A stretch of DNA of 64,000 nucleotides from Phaeosaccion multiseriatum (GCA_965112735.1 OZ218958.1:372001-436000); one strand, 5' to 3'; counted from the stretch's first letter, positions 9,861 to 24,954 are shown. Notes: generated from the letters alone by a model not told the origin. Numbers and translations: made by a program.

Positions 9861-12814
9861 TCCCCAGCAGGAGGGCGCCGCTGGTCCCTCTACTGCGTGC
9901 ACCCTCCAAGCTGGGGACAGCAGGAGCCAGACTGTAGCGGCCTGGGGTGTTCTCAATACCGTACTGCGGAGCAAGGAACTTTGGGTGTCAGCCGGGCCCT
10001 CGACGAGGTGACATCACGCACTCTCGTGCTGAATATCGCTGCACCCGCCCCTGTCCAACAGCATATGCTCGGTCTCCTCCGGTGGCAGCAGCGGGAAGAG
10101 AAGAAGCACACTGGTGCATCACCATCTCTAGCGGCAGAGGTGGGGGCCATTGGCAGCGGAGAGGGAGTGGGAGGCCTTGGGGGAGGCAAACCGAGACGCA
10201 CGTTCGGCGTTGCAGCTGTGCGCCTGGGCCCCAGCAGGAGCTACTTTCATGCTCTCGATCTGGCCTCCGCTGACGAAGCTCTGGTCACGAAGGCGTTGGC
10301 GCTATTACCGGCATCGGTCAAGCGTGTGTGTTTCTCGGACCATTTCAACCAAGCTAACATCGCCTTGCCAAGAACCGTGGAGGAGATGCAGATGGGGCGG
10401 GACTTCAACCTCCCTCTGGATCTCCCGGCTTCGCTGAAAAAGATCGCATTTGGCGAAAGGTTCAATCAGCACGTGGTCCTTCCTTGCGGTGTGGAGGAGG
10501 TGCAGATGGGGTGTTACTTCAACCTCCCTCTGGATCTCCCGGCTTCGCTGAAGAAGATCACATTTGGCGAAAGGTTCAATCAGCACGTGGTCCTTCCTTG
10601 CGGTGTGGAGGAGGTGCAGATGGGTAGGGACTTTAACCTCCCTCTGGATCTCCCCGCTTCGCTGAAGAAGATCAAGTTTATTGACTTCTCGAAGTTCAAT
10701 CAGCACGTGGTCCTTCCTTGCGGTGTGGAGAAGGTGAATACGGGGCATGACTTTAACCTCCCTTTGGCCCTACCTGCTTCGCTGAAGACGATCATATTTG
10801 GCGGAAGGTTCAATCAGCCCGTGGTCCTTCCTTGCGGTGTGGAGGAGGTGTGGATGTGGCGGGACTATAACCTCCCTCTGGATCTCCCGGCTTCGCTGAA
10901 GAAGATCACATTTAGCGGAAGGTTCAATCAGCACGTGGTCCTTCCTTGCGGTGTGGAGGAGGTGCAGATGGGCGGGACTTCAACCTCCCTCTGGATCTCC
11001 CGGCTTCGCTGAAGAAGATCACATTTGGCGAAAGGTTCAATCAGCACGTGGTCCTTCCTTGCGGTGTGGAGGAGGTGCAGATGGGTAGGGACTTTAACCT
11101 CCCTCTGGATCTCCCCGCTTCGCTGAAGAAGATCAAGTTTGATGACTTCTCGAAGTTCAATCAGCACGTGGTCCTTCCTTGCGGTGTGGAGGAGGTGGAC
11201 ATGGGGTATTATTTTAACCTCCCTTTGGAGCTGCCTGCCTCGCTGAAGAAGATCACATTTAGCGAAGACTTCAATCAGCACGTGGTCCTTCCTTGCGGTG
11301 TGGAGGAGGTGCAGATGGGGTTCGACTTCGACCTCCCTCTGGAGCTGCCTGCCTCGCTCAAGAAGATCACATTTGGCGGTTGCTTCGATCAGCACGTGGT
11401 CCTTCCTTGTGGTGTGGAGGAGGTGGACATGGGCGAGCACTTCAACCTCCCTCTGGATCTCCCTGCTTCGCTGAAGAAGATCAGATTTCGCGGACTGTTT
11501 AATCAGCACTTGGTCCTTCCTTGCGGTGTGGAGGAGGTGCAGATGGGGTATGACTTTAACGTCCCTCTGGATCTTCCCGTTTCGCTGAAGAAGATCAGAT
11601 TTGGCGATGGCTTCAATCAGCACGTGGTACTTCCTTGCGGTGTGGAGGAGGTGGATATGGGTAGGGACTTTAACCTCCCTTTGGAGCTGCCTGCCTCGCT
11701 GAAGAAGATCACATTTGGCTTTCGCTTCAACCTCCCTGTGGAGCTGCCTGCCTCGCTGAAGATGATCACATTTGGCGGTTGCTTCGATCAGCACGTGGTC
11801 CTTCCTTGTGGTGTGGAGGAGGTGGACATGGGCGAGCACTTCAACCTCCCTCTGGATCTCCCTGCTTCGCTGAAGAAGATCAGATTTCGCGGACTGTTTA
11901 ATCAGCACTTGGTCCTTCCTTGCGGTGTGGAGGAGGTGCAGATGGGGTATGACTTTAACGTCCCTCTGGATCTTCCCGCTTCGCTGAAGAAGATCAGATT
12001 TGGCGATGGCTTCAATCAGCACGTGGTACTTCCTTGCGGTGTGGAGGAGGTGGATATGGGTAGGGACTTTAACCTCCCTTTGGAGCTGCCTGCCTCGCTG
12101 AAGAAGATCACATTTGGCTTTCGCTTCAACCTCCCTGTGGAGCTGCCTGCCTCGCTGAAGATGATCACATTTGGCGGTTGCTTCGATCAGCACGTGGTCC
12201 TTCCTTGTGGTGTGGAGGAGGTGGACATGGGCGAGCACTTCAACCTCCCTCTGGATCTCCCTGCTTCGCTGAAGAAGATCAGATTTCGCGGACTGTTTAA
12301 TCAGCACTTGGTCCTTCCTTGCGGTGTGGAGGAGGTGCAGATGGGGTATGACTTTAACGTCCCTCTGGATCTTCCCGCTTCGCTGAAGAAGATCAGATTT
12401 GGCGATGGCTTCAATCAGCACGTGGTACTTCCTTGCGGTGTGGAGGAGGTGGATATGGGTAGGGACTTTAACCTCCCTCTGGATCTTCCCCCTTCACTGA
12501 AGAAGATCACATTTGGCGCAAGGTTCAATCAGCACGTGGTCCTTCCTTGCGGTGTGGACGAGGTGGAGATGGGTAGGGACTTTAACCTGCCTTTGGCCCT
12601 GCCTGCTTCGCTCCTGCTTCTCAAGCTTGGAAGGAACAACACCTGCCCCACGGAGAATCTACCTGCTCGCCTCATGGTGCTAACCGTTGGTGAGAACTAT
12701 CCTCTGCCTGCTGATCTACCTGAGGGGCTTTACATAAACGAGTACGAGGACGAGGACGAGGGGGGGGAGGGAGAGGAGGAAGAAGAAGATGGTGATGAAC
12801 CCGGCGATTATTGA
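9790..12814 (+). CDS. FNIP-repeat protein 1 (two apparent frameshifts)
   Basis: A repeat protein built from 19-residue half-units alternating LPASLKKITFGERFNQ and LPCGVEEVQMGRDFN; the LPxSLxxLxxGxxFNxP signature matches FNIP repeats known from Dictyostelium and giant viruses. The start is ATG 9790. The N-terminal region parallels that of the 39.2 kb paralog, but the frame must shift near 9985 (after KELW). A second shift lies near 10970, where a repeat unit reads ATGGGCGG instead of ATGGGGCGG. From there the frame is open to the stop at 12812-12814. The tail is strongly acidic (Asp/Glu-rich, ending EPGDY). Three near-identical 399-nt blocks sit inside the array. Function is unknown; FNIP arrays are generally taken as protein-interaction solenoids. 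Confidence 0.8.
11341..12480 (+). repeat. Tandem 399-nt in-frame blocks within FNIP gene 1
   Basis: The marker TGCTTCGATC recurs at 11381, 11780 and 12179, exactly 399 nt (133 codons) apart, and the intervening sequence is almost identical. The period preserves the frame and the FNIP register, pointing to a recent unequal-exchange amplification. The third block is partial. Confidence 0.9.
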
Positions 12815-13776
12815 GCTCTAGGAGACAGACGTGTCCTTTGCAGCTAGGACAGCGCAGCGCTCCTCCGAGGAAAGAGAGGAGGGGGGGGGGCATGCAGCAC
12901 ACTGTGGACATCGTGGCTCGAGGCGAGTCATCGGAAGCTCTGGACGCTCCATTCACTACTTGACGACGGGCCTTGCCGTGGGACGGCCACTGCAGACATC
13001 GCTATCGCAGTGAGAGAGAGAGGTGCTGCCGGGCCTCTGAGAGCGTACCTACACCTCCAGGCTGTCGCACTCCCGCACTCTCGCTGCGCGATGGAAGGAA
13101 CATTCTCGCCGCTCATCATACCTCATCTCTCTTGAAGGCAGCCTGGGGATCATGCTCCATTCTTGTCCCGAGAGAGAGAGAGAGTGTGTGTGTGTGTGAG
13201 TGTCGGCAGCTACATGGCACCGCCCGATACGATGATGGGGCCTTGTGATGACTCTGAGCAGAAGGGCAGTCGCGCCACAGCGCACAAGAGTGCGGCGACT
13301 TTCCTTTCCACGCTTCGCAAGTGAGCTTCCTTTGATATAATATGTAATCTTAGCTCTTCTCTTTTTGCCTCATTCCCTTCCCCTCTCCCTCATTCCCTTC
13401 CCGCTCCAGCCTCATCGCCAGCAAGCTGTGGCGAGGCCTTCCTTGCCCGCACTCCTGCAATAAGCGGCATGAAGTGCCTCCTTTAAACCCCTCCCTCCCC
13501 CTCTACACACATAGTAGGAAGGTCGTAAAAGAAAACTTAACATCAATTCCTCTTCAAATCACATGCTACTCCATCCACTCCACCATACCACCAACTCGTC
13601 CACTCCGGACAGAACCTCAGATCAGCTGCCCAGTGTCACCAGTGTCCGTGCCGTGAGTAAGTAGCCTTGCTCCCTCTCCCTCTCTCCCTCTCCCTCTCCC
13701 TGTTAGTTGTCTCCTCCTTGGTCGTTGGAGTGCAGTAAGCAAGCAGCCTTGCTGTCTCACATCTGTCTCTTGTCTC
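12815..13776. other. Intergenic, no gene seen
   Basis: Contains GAGA/GTGT tracts near 13175-13200 and CCCTCT tracts near 13665-13700. Short open frames exist on both strands, but none shows a recognisable domain or a duplicate elsewhere in the window. Confidence 0.5.
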
Positions 13777-17495
<3,719 letters not shown>

Positions 17496-17611
17496 TATTT
17501 TTCCTCGGATCCTCGTAGGTTTAATATATTACACCCTTAAGTGCCATCTATGGTTGTCTAAAAGTAATGTCTCACCGCCCCGGGGAACTTAGCCCTCGAG
17601 GTCGTGTCCCG

Positions 17612-17850
17612 TAGGGACCGAGTTCGCGTGTTGGTGCTTCAATACAGCCTTCACAGATCCACAGAGGCAGACACCAGATTTCGGGGAGCAAGCTCTGAAA
17701 AAAGCCATCCACTGACTGCTGTCAGCTATCATCGCTCTCAGTACCGGGCCCCCGCCTTTTTTCTTTCCCCCGGAAGGGGAGCACAATGAAACGACGCGGT
17801 GAGGAGTGCCGACAACAGGGAGTGGCAGGAGAGGCGGGGAGGATGATATC
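17612..17850 (+). repeat. Dispersed repeat of about 0.28 kb, copy 2 of 2
   Basis: Second copy of the element at 9568-9860, with the same ends and the same ATG context (GCACAATGAAACGACGC). It lies between the reductase fragment and the decayed transposon. The middle is diverged. Confidence 0.6.
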
Positions 17851-17861
17851 TCGTTGTACGC

Positions 17862-18200
17862 TTACTGCAACAAGCTCTGAGCCTGCTTGTTACACCCCTT
17901 CTTAATGCATATACGTCTCGCCTCCTTCTTGATCGCCCCCTCGGTGGACGGACCCTCCCCCTTCCCCCTCGCAGTCGGGTTGAAGAGGCGCCTCTCGCCT
18001 GGCTTGCTGTGAAAGGAACACTTCCCGCCGCACTTGGACTGCTGCTTCTTCTCGCACTGTCCCTCCTCGTTCTTGAAGGTACACAGCTTGGCACGGGGCC
18101 TCTTGGCCTTCATCTCGTTGTACGCTGGGCGGTCAAACACTTGCAAGCACGCTGTACAGCATCCATTCTTCACAGATGTCGGCCCAAAAAGGGAGAAGAA
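17862..18200 (-). CDS. Cysteine-rich C-terminal exon
   Basis: Open minus-strand frame without an ATG (so an internal or last exon) reading NGCCTACLQVFDRPAY, then CTFKNEEGQCEKKQQSKCGG, KCSFHSKPGERR, and ending CIKKGCNKQAQSLLQ. The regularly spaced Cys and His residues could form a small zinc-binding fold; no known family is recognised. An AG acceptor next to the NGCC codons would join it to the upstream PHD exon. Confidence 0.4.
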   Translation of the reverse strand, partial: FFSLFGPTSVKNGCCTACLQVFDRPAYNEMKAKRPRAKLCTFKNEEGQCEKKQQSKCGGKCSFHSKPGERRLFNPTARGKGEGPSTEGAIKKEARRICIKKGCNKQAQSLLQ

Positions 18201-18286
18201 AAGGAAATTGGAAATTTTCCCCGCCTGCGGCGCCACCCCTCAGTTCACTCGGTGCAATGGCCCCTTGCAGGAAAACCTGACCCGCC

Positions 18287-19192
18287 TTAATGTAGCTTTA
18301 GGCAGATGACCAGACCAACTTGAGTAAAGAAAGAAGCTGTCTGAAGTATACATATTTCATTTTCAAAACGATTATCACCATCTGCGCCACGTCGCTCCCG
18401 GGTGGGCTGGCCTTCAGCCGGGTTCATTCTGAGAGAGCATCGGGAACAAAACCAGGGTTCGCTCTCGGGTGGAAGGCTAGGCAGTGGTGGATCAAGGCAA
18501 TAAAGATGGCATCGCTCGCGGCACTTTGGACCATCGCACTTGAGGATGAAGTGCCTCTTCTTGTTCCTCTGACATGCTGAGCAGCGTGTGCTGACCGTGG
18601 GTGCACCCTTCGCATCCGAGTCCTTCGCAGCTCCTGCTCTCTTGCCTCCATCGCCAGCACCACTGTGGTACCTCTTGGCTGTATTCCACTTGCTTCCCTC
18701 ACACGTCGCCCGCGCGCTGCTGGTCGTGCCGGTCTTCGTTTCCTGCGCTTGCTTTGCTCTTGTGTAGTGGTGTTCCTCTTCGTCCTCCTCTTCACTACTG
18801 CTGCCACTGCTGCTGCTACTGCAGTACGCGAAGCCGAGGGCGTCACTTGTTTGAAATCCAATGACCCTTGCCTGTTCTTCCAGAAGCGCTCTATGGCTGC
18901 CCTTGACGAGTTCTTGGCAGTGTGCTGTCAACATAGTGAGGCTCCTCAACTGATGGCCGCGGCCGGTAGCGTTGTAAATCGCCTCGATGGCCACATCGTT
19001 CGAGCCGCCGCTGTCGCACACAAACACCAGCCACGTCATCAACCACCTCCGCCTCCTCGACTTGTTGTAACCCCGCATCTGTTGACTGCCGGTGGAAGGG
19101 GCGGATTTGTCGCCTAGGAGGCCCAATTTGCTTGCTTGTCCTCTCCTCGACCAAATCGTCCAGAAGCTGAGCGAGCAAGTACATATGCCCAC
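18287..19192 (-). CDS. PHD-finger exon
   Basis: Contains CSACQRNKKRHFILKCDG, then CHLYCLDPPLPSLPPES and PWFCSRC: the Cys4-His-Cys3 spacing of a PHD zinc finger, a fold that usually reads histone H3 tails. Upstream is a Ser/Glu-rich low-complexity stretch and a helical block (LTAHCQELVKGSHRALLEEQ). The 18287 end is only where the frame closes; a donor just after WFCSRC is likely. Confidence 0.6.
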   Translation of the reverse strand: MGICTCSLSFWTIWSRRGQASKLGLLGDKSAPSTGSQQMRGYNKSRRRRWLMTWLVFVCDSGGSNDVAIEAIYNATGRGHQLRSLTMLTAHCQELVKGSHRALLEEQARVIGFQTSDALGFAYCSSSSSGSSSEEEDEEEHHYTRAKQAQETKTGTTSSARATCEGSKWNTAKRYHSGAGDGGKRAGAAKDSDAKGAPTVSTRCSACQRNKKRHFILKCDGPKCRERCHLYCLDPPLPSLPPESEPWFCSRCSLRMNPAEGQPTRERRGADGDNRFENEICILQTASFFTQVGLVICLKLH

Positions 19193-19723
19193 CTCCTCCC
19201 CGCGCTGCCTTCACAAGGGCGATATCGTAACGCCGTAGGACGAAGCGCCGAAGAGACTTTACGCTTCCCGGTGCACTCTGGCGTCCCTTTCTACCCTTCT
19301 TTAGCACCGCTTTTGTCACAGTGCTTGTGGTCTGCACCGACGACAAGAATGACCCCGCTGCTGAGAGTGAGGCGTCTCGGGTTGGCAAGGGCGCGCGCGA
19401 GAGGACGAGGGGCACGGTCCCAACGCCGTAGCGCGCTCTGAACGCGAGAGTTGTCAGGACAGCCTCTTTCTTCTTTTTCTCCGCCGCTGCCTTTTCCTGT
19501 GCTGCCTGCCTCCTCCCACTCTGCCATCTTGTCTCTCAGAAGAAGGACCCTCTCCTCCGTGTTAAGGTCCTTACATGTCGACGTTGACTCCCCGATGGCG
19601 TTCAAGCGACGTGCTGCAGCGGAGCCCTGCTTGCGGCTCGCAACGGCTGCGATAGTTTGTCCATAGACTGTAAACGCTCATGAGGAAGGAGAAGGAGGTG
19701 CTGCACAGCTGCCACATCGTCCG

Positions 19724-20440
19724 TCATGAGCAGCTGCTGTGCCTTCGTCGGCCTGCGCAGGTGTAAGGTCCAGCAGGGGGTGTTTGACCATGTCGGCTGC
19801 GAAGGACGAAGAGCCCACTCCTGCAACTGCGATGCCTTGGCGTCTCCACTGGCCCGTGTGACGTCAGCAGCAGGGGCCCTTCCGCTGGTGAAGTCGGCGA
19901 AAGACATGGGCGGGCAAAAACATGTCGCCTTGAATGCGGACTTGATGGTTTCCGACTTGTGTGACTCTCCCCTTGAGCATGGGAGGCCAGAACAAGAAAC
20001 TCCTGTCGGCTCATGTTCGCTCTGTTGAAGAGTCGCTGCCAGGCCGAGAAACCGGACTTGAAAGGGCGAAAGACTTTGACGTCCAGAGGTTGGAAAGTCC
20101 CCCGATGTGATGCCGGCTTCGCGCATAGCGTGAAGAGCATCCGGGGTCATTGTGTGCGAACCGTAGCCATCCACCAGGAGCAAAATCGGCACGAGCTCGT
20201 CGGTGGCGTATCCGTTCTCCGTGTAATGGATCTCTGCTGTGGCGGGCAAGGACTGTTCCAAGTCAGAGCCAGGTGATGCATCCGCACTGGCAATGTGTGC
20301 CTGCCTCCGTGCTCCAGCAATGACGAAGAACGGGCTCATGCATCCACCAGCGGCATCGACAGCACCGACCAGAGTGACGTGACTTGATCGCTCCTGAGCT
20401 GTCGTTGACACATGCTCGTGCACCCTTACGAGTAACAACG
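19724..20440 (-). pseudogene. DDE superfamily transposase core (pogo/jerky-like), frameshifted
   Basis: Key pieces are VTLVGAVDAAGGCMSPFFVI, then LLLVDGYGSHT (second catalytic Asp with the family GSH), and in another frame FQPLDVKVFRPFKSGFSAWQ, the usual QPLD motif holding the third acidic residue. The spacing matches DDE_1 transposases of the pogo/Tigger/jerky group. The frame break is near 20090-20140. The first catalytic Asp is expected around RPVQFWNT but reads as Asn, so activity is doubtful. Confidence 0.7.
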
Positions 20441-21068
20441 GTCATGAGACCGATTGGTGTTCCAGAACTGCACCGGTCGGAGGTCCTCCACCTCACACCC
20501 AGATGCCACAGCCAGCTTTGCCAGCATACTGAGAAGGGGAGATGAGCAAGCGAGGCAGAGAACAATTATTATCGTGGTGATACGGAGGACAATGGGAAAC
20601 GTCATTTGGTGGGGGAGAGTATAGGCCTTTCTCTCTCTCTCTCTACCCTCTTCCCTCTCCATCTTCATCTCCCTCTCCCCTTCCGTATCCCTCACACTCT
20701 CTCTCCCTCCTTCCCCCTCTTCCTCGCCCTCGCCCTCTCCCCCCTCCCTCTCCCAATGCCCTGTCCCTGTCGCACGCGCCTCTCCTCTGTCCTGTCCCTA
20801 CCCCCACCCTCCTCTGCAGTCACTTTGGGGGCCGGTGCCCTCCACGAATGTAGACTCACCTAGGTAGGTAGGAACTCGTCTAGATACTCCCTCCTTGTCG
20901 TGTCGTTGCAGCCCCGCTCCATTTGTCAGCGCAAGGGGCTGGGCTCGCCGCGTCACTAAACTTGGGTGGCGGCGCTTGAAGCCCTACAGCCAGCCTCCTG
21001 ATGCCACGAATGAAGCAACTCCCAATGCATGGGCCATTCTCCTGGCCAGGGAGCCTACATGGTTCCAG

Positions 21069-21341
21069 TCAAACCCACAGCCGCTGTCTGCCATGTCCAC
21101 AACAAAGCCCCACCAAGGCTTGATTGCCCTTCCCACCGACAGCCACAGAAACAACCCGTCCCTTGCACCTATACTCCTGAGCAGTCTTGGTGATTCCATA
21201 TTGCCGCGCCGCCTTCCTAAGGCTGACTTTATCATTCTTCACAGCAGATAGAGCCTTGTCCATGTGTGCCTTCTCTGTGGACCCCTCGACATGTTCGTAT
21301 CGCCGTCTACACTCATTGTGGTTGCTGTCCCGCTGATGCAA
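21069..21341 (-). pseudogene. Pipsqueak-type helix-turn-helix of the transposon
   Basis: The segment DKALSAVKNDKVSLRKAARQ followed by YGI has the layout of the psq HTH domain at the N-terminus of pogo-like transposases (helix, NDKVSLRKAA turn, YGI-x-K). It lies 0.6 kb upstream of the DDE core on the same strand. The rest of the frame is not conserved. Confidence 0.55.
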
Positions 21342-22300
21342 ATGGCACGCTGGTGAGCCTCTGCGCCAAAGCTTGCCGTGCTCTCTTCGACAGCGGCCTC
21401 CCCTTTACATCCTTCCACACTCCGAAGGTCAATGGCCGTTGCTGCAGTCGCGAGCGCAGGCGGCTGTGGCACAAGTGACGAAGAGTTTACCTATCGGGGT
21501 TTGGTGCCACCCGCCAGGAGATTCCTCCATACTGCTCCTGCTGCTGCTGCTGCTGCTGATGCTGATGCTGCTGCCGCCGCTAATGCTTCTGAAGCTGCTG
21601 GTGCTCGTGGTTGTGGTGGTGGCACTCGCTCCTGCCTCGACGGCTCCCTTTCCCCCCCCTTCTGCTGCCCTCCATCAAATGTCGTGGCTCTGCCCTTCTC
21701 CTCAGTCCTCAGGGTGGCCGTCATCTCCACTACCACCAGGCTCGACGTCAGAGGTCTCTCTCTCTCTCAATCATCAGCAGACATGTGTGATCTCAGATTC
21801 CTGGATGTCTTGTGGTCGCCATTCGTCGCCTGCTGGAAGTCATTCCACGTCATCGACGGAAGGTCCTTCCCAACGCTCTCAAGGATGGATTCATCAGATA
21901 GCCCCTTCACGTTAAGCCTGCCATGACAAGACGAAGAACAAGCAAGGGTGAGACCATGAAATTCGGAAGGGTCGTTCCCAAGCTTCACACATGTTGCTGT
22001 GGCTCACCTTGCTTGGTGTCTCTCCCCTCAGCTCGGCCAAGAAAGCCTTCAGTCCCTCCTTGTTGGTACCAGGTGTGCCACTCACACCTTTGAATAACTT
22101 CTGGACATCGTTGTTGGTAAGTTCCTTCACGTCGTGATTCTTCTTCTCTCTTCTCTGGGTCCCTCACGTGGCAAACCAAGGCTCGTTTGAAGTCCAAGAA
22201 GGAAAGCACTCCCGCAGCCATCATCTTGTCCGGCCATTGCAATGGGGGCGACGCTGCAGCCGGAACAGCAGCCGCAGCAGAGGCCATAAGCAAAAATGGT

Positions 22301-23085
22301 TAAAATCTGGGGAAGACATTACTTTTAGTACTTTACGTAAGTACGTCACGTAAGGGTTGTCTGTCCGATGGGGAAATTGCCCCTCCCCTCGCCTTTCCAG
22401 AGGTGCGTGTGACTTTCTGCTCAGCGTCCAGAGTAGCCATAGGTAAGGGAGGCACAATAAAGCCCATCAGAACCTCAAACAACCTGTATCCTTCAGAGTT
22501 AGCGGCAACACCGATTATGTATTACTCTTACCTTGCCTACGAGCAGGCTACAAGATTATAATAGGAGGCTTCACATATTGGCACAGAGCCAGTGGAGTAT
22601 TCTCTAAACCTCTTTTGTAGAGCTTGTGGGCACAGCATATAATTGAGCCACCTAGGATGTGGGACAAGCCACACACCACAGACAACCAACCAACACGGGG
22701 GTTCTTGTATCCTATGTCGAGTGTGTATGAGCTTTCCTTTGTCTATCTCCCATTCTTATCTATCCTCCACCTGCGACTAACCGCTCATATGAGGCTCGAG
22801 TTCCCCAACTGGCGGCAATCCGGATTCGAACATACCAAGCACCTTTGAGACTCCACACAGGGGGGCAGGGCCGGGTGCGCAAAGACTCGTCCTCCTCTCT
22901 AACTTTCGACTGGCAACTAGCCCCCATACCCAAGGGGGGGGGGGGGGGGGGGGGTGAATGCTGGGAAATTAGGGGTTTCCAGACCGTGAAGGTAGTGAAA
23001 ACCGCCCTTTCAAACAAAAAATCGCAATTTTGAGCAGGAAGTATCCTAGAGTATGACCTTCAAAAACTGTCTAAACTGTTCTGGG
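22301..23085. other. No gene seen
   Basis: More AT-rich than its surroundings, with a poly-G run at 22936-22954. A GATTCGAAC motif at about 22822 resembles a tRNA T-loop but has no matching stem. Confidence 0.5.
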
Positions 23086-23089
23086 GGGA

Positions 23090-23206
23090 GACCAGATGTT
23101 CGAGTGGTCTAAGAAGCTGTGTTAAGGTATATGGGCATGATATGACGTCACCACCCTGTTAAACCCGCAGTCCTCCGGGGCGTGGGTTCAAATCCCACTC
23201 TGGTCA
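23090..23206 (+). tRNA. tRNA-Leu(AAG) with a 37-nt intron
   Basis: The acceptor stem GACCAGA (23090-23096) pairs perfectly with TCTGGTC (23199-23205), discriminator A at 23206. A D-arm (TTC/GAA) follows. The anticodon stem CTGTG pairs with CGCAG at 23166-23170. The loop reads TTAAGG, anticodon AAG at 23124-23126. The intron 23128-23164 interrupts after position 37, the canonical eukaryotic site. A long variable arm (TCCTCCGGGGCG) and T-arm GTGGG-TTCAAAT-CCCAC complete a class-II leucine tRNA. A T5 run just downstream (about 23212) fits a Pol III terminator. Confidence 0.92.
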
Positions 23207-23390
23207 GATCGATTTTTGCTCAAGGAGCACCTCTTTTGGGTGTTTTGATTTACCTTTTTTTGTTCTCTTGCACCCCCCTCACTATGCCACTCTGGTCAGT
23301 CCGATTTTTAATTCGACAGCTCTTCTTTTGGGGTATTGATTAGGTATTTTGTTTCATTTTTTTGTTTTTTTTGCCCCCCCCTCTTTTTCC
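23193..23390 (+). repeat. Tandem duplication of the tRNA 3' end and flank
   Basis: CCACTCTGGTCAG followed by GATTTTT, a CTCTTTTGGG-like tract, a TTTTTTTGTT run and a C7 run appears at 23194 and again at 23285. The second unit keeps only the tRNA acceptor 3' strand plus the terminator region. Confidence 0.7.
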
Positions 23391-24247
23391 CCTGGCGCCT
23401 CTTGTATAGCGTTACCCACACTGCCAATGTTACATACCCTGCCTTCTAACGCGGTTTTGTCCTCATAGAGCTCTCCCTACCTCCTCTGCCCCCCCTTCTT
23501 CATCCTTCATCCCCTCCACATCCTGCACTCGCCATTTGTGATTCCCTCCTGCTCTGCTCCTCCTGCCTGGCCTCCGCTCCTTTCACTTTCTCGTCCTCCA
23601 CTCTCGTCTGCCTTCTTCTTGCCAACCCCAGTCTTCTTCCTGCCGAGGCGCAGCAGGAGAGGCCCGCCTCGCGAACGAGGAGAACATCGATATATTCGCC
23701 AGCTGTGAGCTGAATGTCCAACACTCCACCCAAGAAGAAAGAAAAAGAAATCGAAAAATATTTGCCTGCCTCCCTCTCCCTCTCCCTTTCTCTCCCCTCT
23801 CGCCCTCACAACCGACAACCCGAACGAATCCGCAGCATTGGTCAGAGCAGGCAGCGTTACGACAGGAGAAGCAGGATCAAGGAGCAGAAGGAGGAGGGAG
23901 AAGCAGGTAAATACTTTAGGAATCCTTCTCGTTTCAGTAATCTGGCGCCATAATCAGTCATCAGGCCGGCTGCGCCGGCCGTAATCAGTCATCAGATAAC
24001 CTTGTCCAGGGTCGATCCTTCCACCTCTCTCTCTCTCTCTCTCTCTCTCATTCTGTTTTGCGAAAACAATGTCTCTGTACTGCTCTCGGGCCGCCATGAC
24101 TAAGGTCTGCGGGGGCCTTTGCTATTTCGCTCTCGGCTCTTGCGTATTTGGTCTTCCTAGGGAGCCTCCGGTTGTTCCTGCGCGGCCACCGTTGCTGCCC
24201 CTTCTGGGACGTTTGCTTAGCAGCGGCATCTACGGCAGGCCTCCGCC

Positions 24248-24954
24248 ATGGCGGACAGGGATGGACTTTCAACAGATGGCAGTGTGCATAGCTCTTCGAC
24301 GGCCCATACCCACAGACCAAAGCTTGAAAGGATGGGGAGAGGTGTGTGGGACAAAACTATGAATTTCACCATCCCCACCAACCAAGGCACCCATGACCAC
24401 GCCAAGGAAAAGCGTGGGGAATCGTCGTGGAGGTTCAAGGTGGTGCGGTTTACGCACAGCACGCAGGTGCAAATCGTTCTCATGGGGCTGCTGTTTTTGG
24501 GCGTCATTATCCTCTTTCTGGAGCTGCTGTTCTTGGCACAATACCCACACTGCTCCATCATTGAGAGAGATGCGATTTCATGCTGTCCAGCTGCTTCGTC
24601 AGAGGGGGAGGAGGAGGAGCACCACAGCAGCCATCACTTTTGCGAGACTCCGCTTGAAGCCGCCAGCTCCCATGAAGCTAGCTGCGATGAACACAAGTGG
24701 TCCAACATCCATACCACGGAGATGGTGCTTTTTGGATTGACCGTTGCCATCTTATCCCTCTTCTTTGTGGAGCTCAATGCATCCATGATCGCTCTGATGC
24801 CCCAAGTCTTTTTTCGCCAGTTTTTCTTCTTGCTGGACTACGTCATCATCACCGTCAGCTTGGCCATGGAACTTGCCTTTCATTTCCTCGACGAGTTCAT
24901 TTTTCAATCTCTGGTGGGCATCCTCGTCGTCATCAGGATCTGGCGTTTCATTAG
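24248..24954 (+). CDS. Voltage-gated proton channel Hv1-like, truncated copy 1
   Basis: First exon of an Hv1 voltage-sensor protein, with four membrane segments. S1 is VQIVLMGLLFLGVIILFLEL; S2 contains FGLTVAILSLFFVE; S3 contains FFLLDYVIITVSLAMEL; S4 is LVVIRIWRFIR with three gating arginines. Residue 85 (codon 24500-24502, GGC) is Gly where the sister copy has Asp; it lies seven residues before the conserved Glu of S1, exactly like the human selectivity-filter Asp112/Glu119 pair. The donor GTGCGT follows at 24955. The C-terminal coiled-coil exon of copy 2 is absent, because the duplication ended inside the intron. An acceptor at 25288-25289 would give a different 44-codon tail (to 25422) and turn the third S4 Arg into Ser. 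Possibly a pseudogene. Confidence 0.8.

Larger units (their letters stand above)
17862..22300 (-). mobile_element. Decayed pogo/jerky-type DNA transposon with PHD-finger gene
   Basis: A minus-strand series of coding blocks in a plausible order: a short SAP-like helical block (about 22130-21770), a pipsqueak-like helix-turn-helix (about 21310-21180), a DDE superfamily core (20430-19900), a lysine-rich linker (about 19600-19200), a PHD finger (about 18650-18400) and a cysteine-rich exon (to 17862). Frames change repeatedly, so it is inactive or badly assembled. Terminal inverted repeats were not identified. Whether the PHD part belongs to the transposon or to a neighbouring gene is inferred from strand and order only. 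Confidence 0.5.

Noticed and set aside
22790-22850. GATTCGAAC motif resembling a tRNA T-loop
   Set aside because: The flanking bases do not pair as a T-stem on either strand, and no acceptor stem is present.
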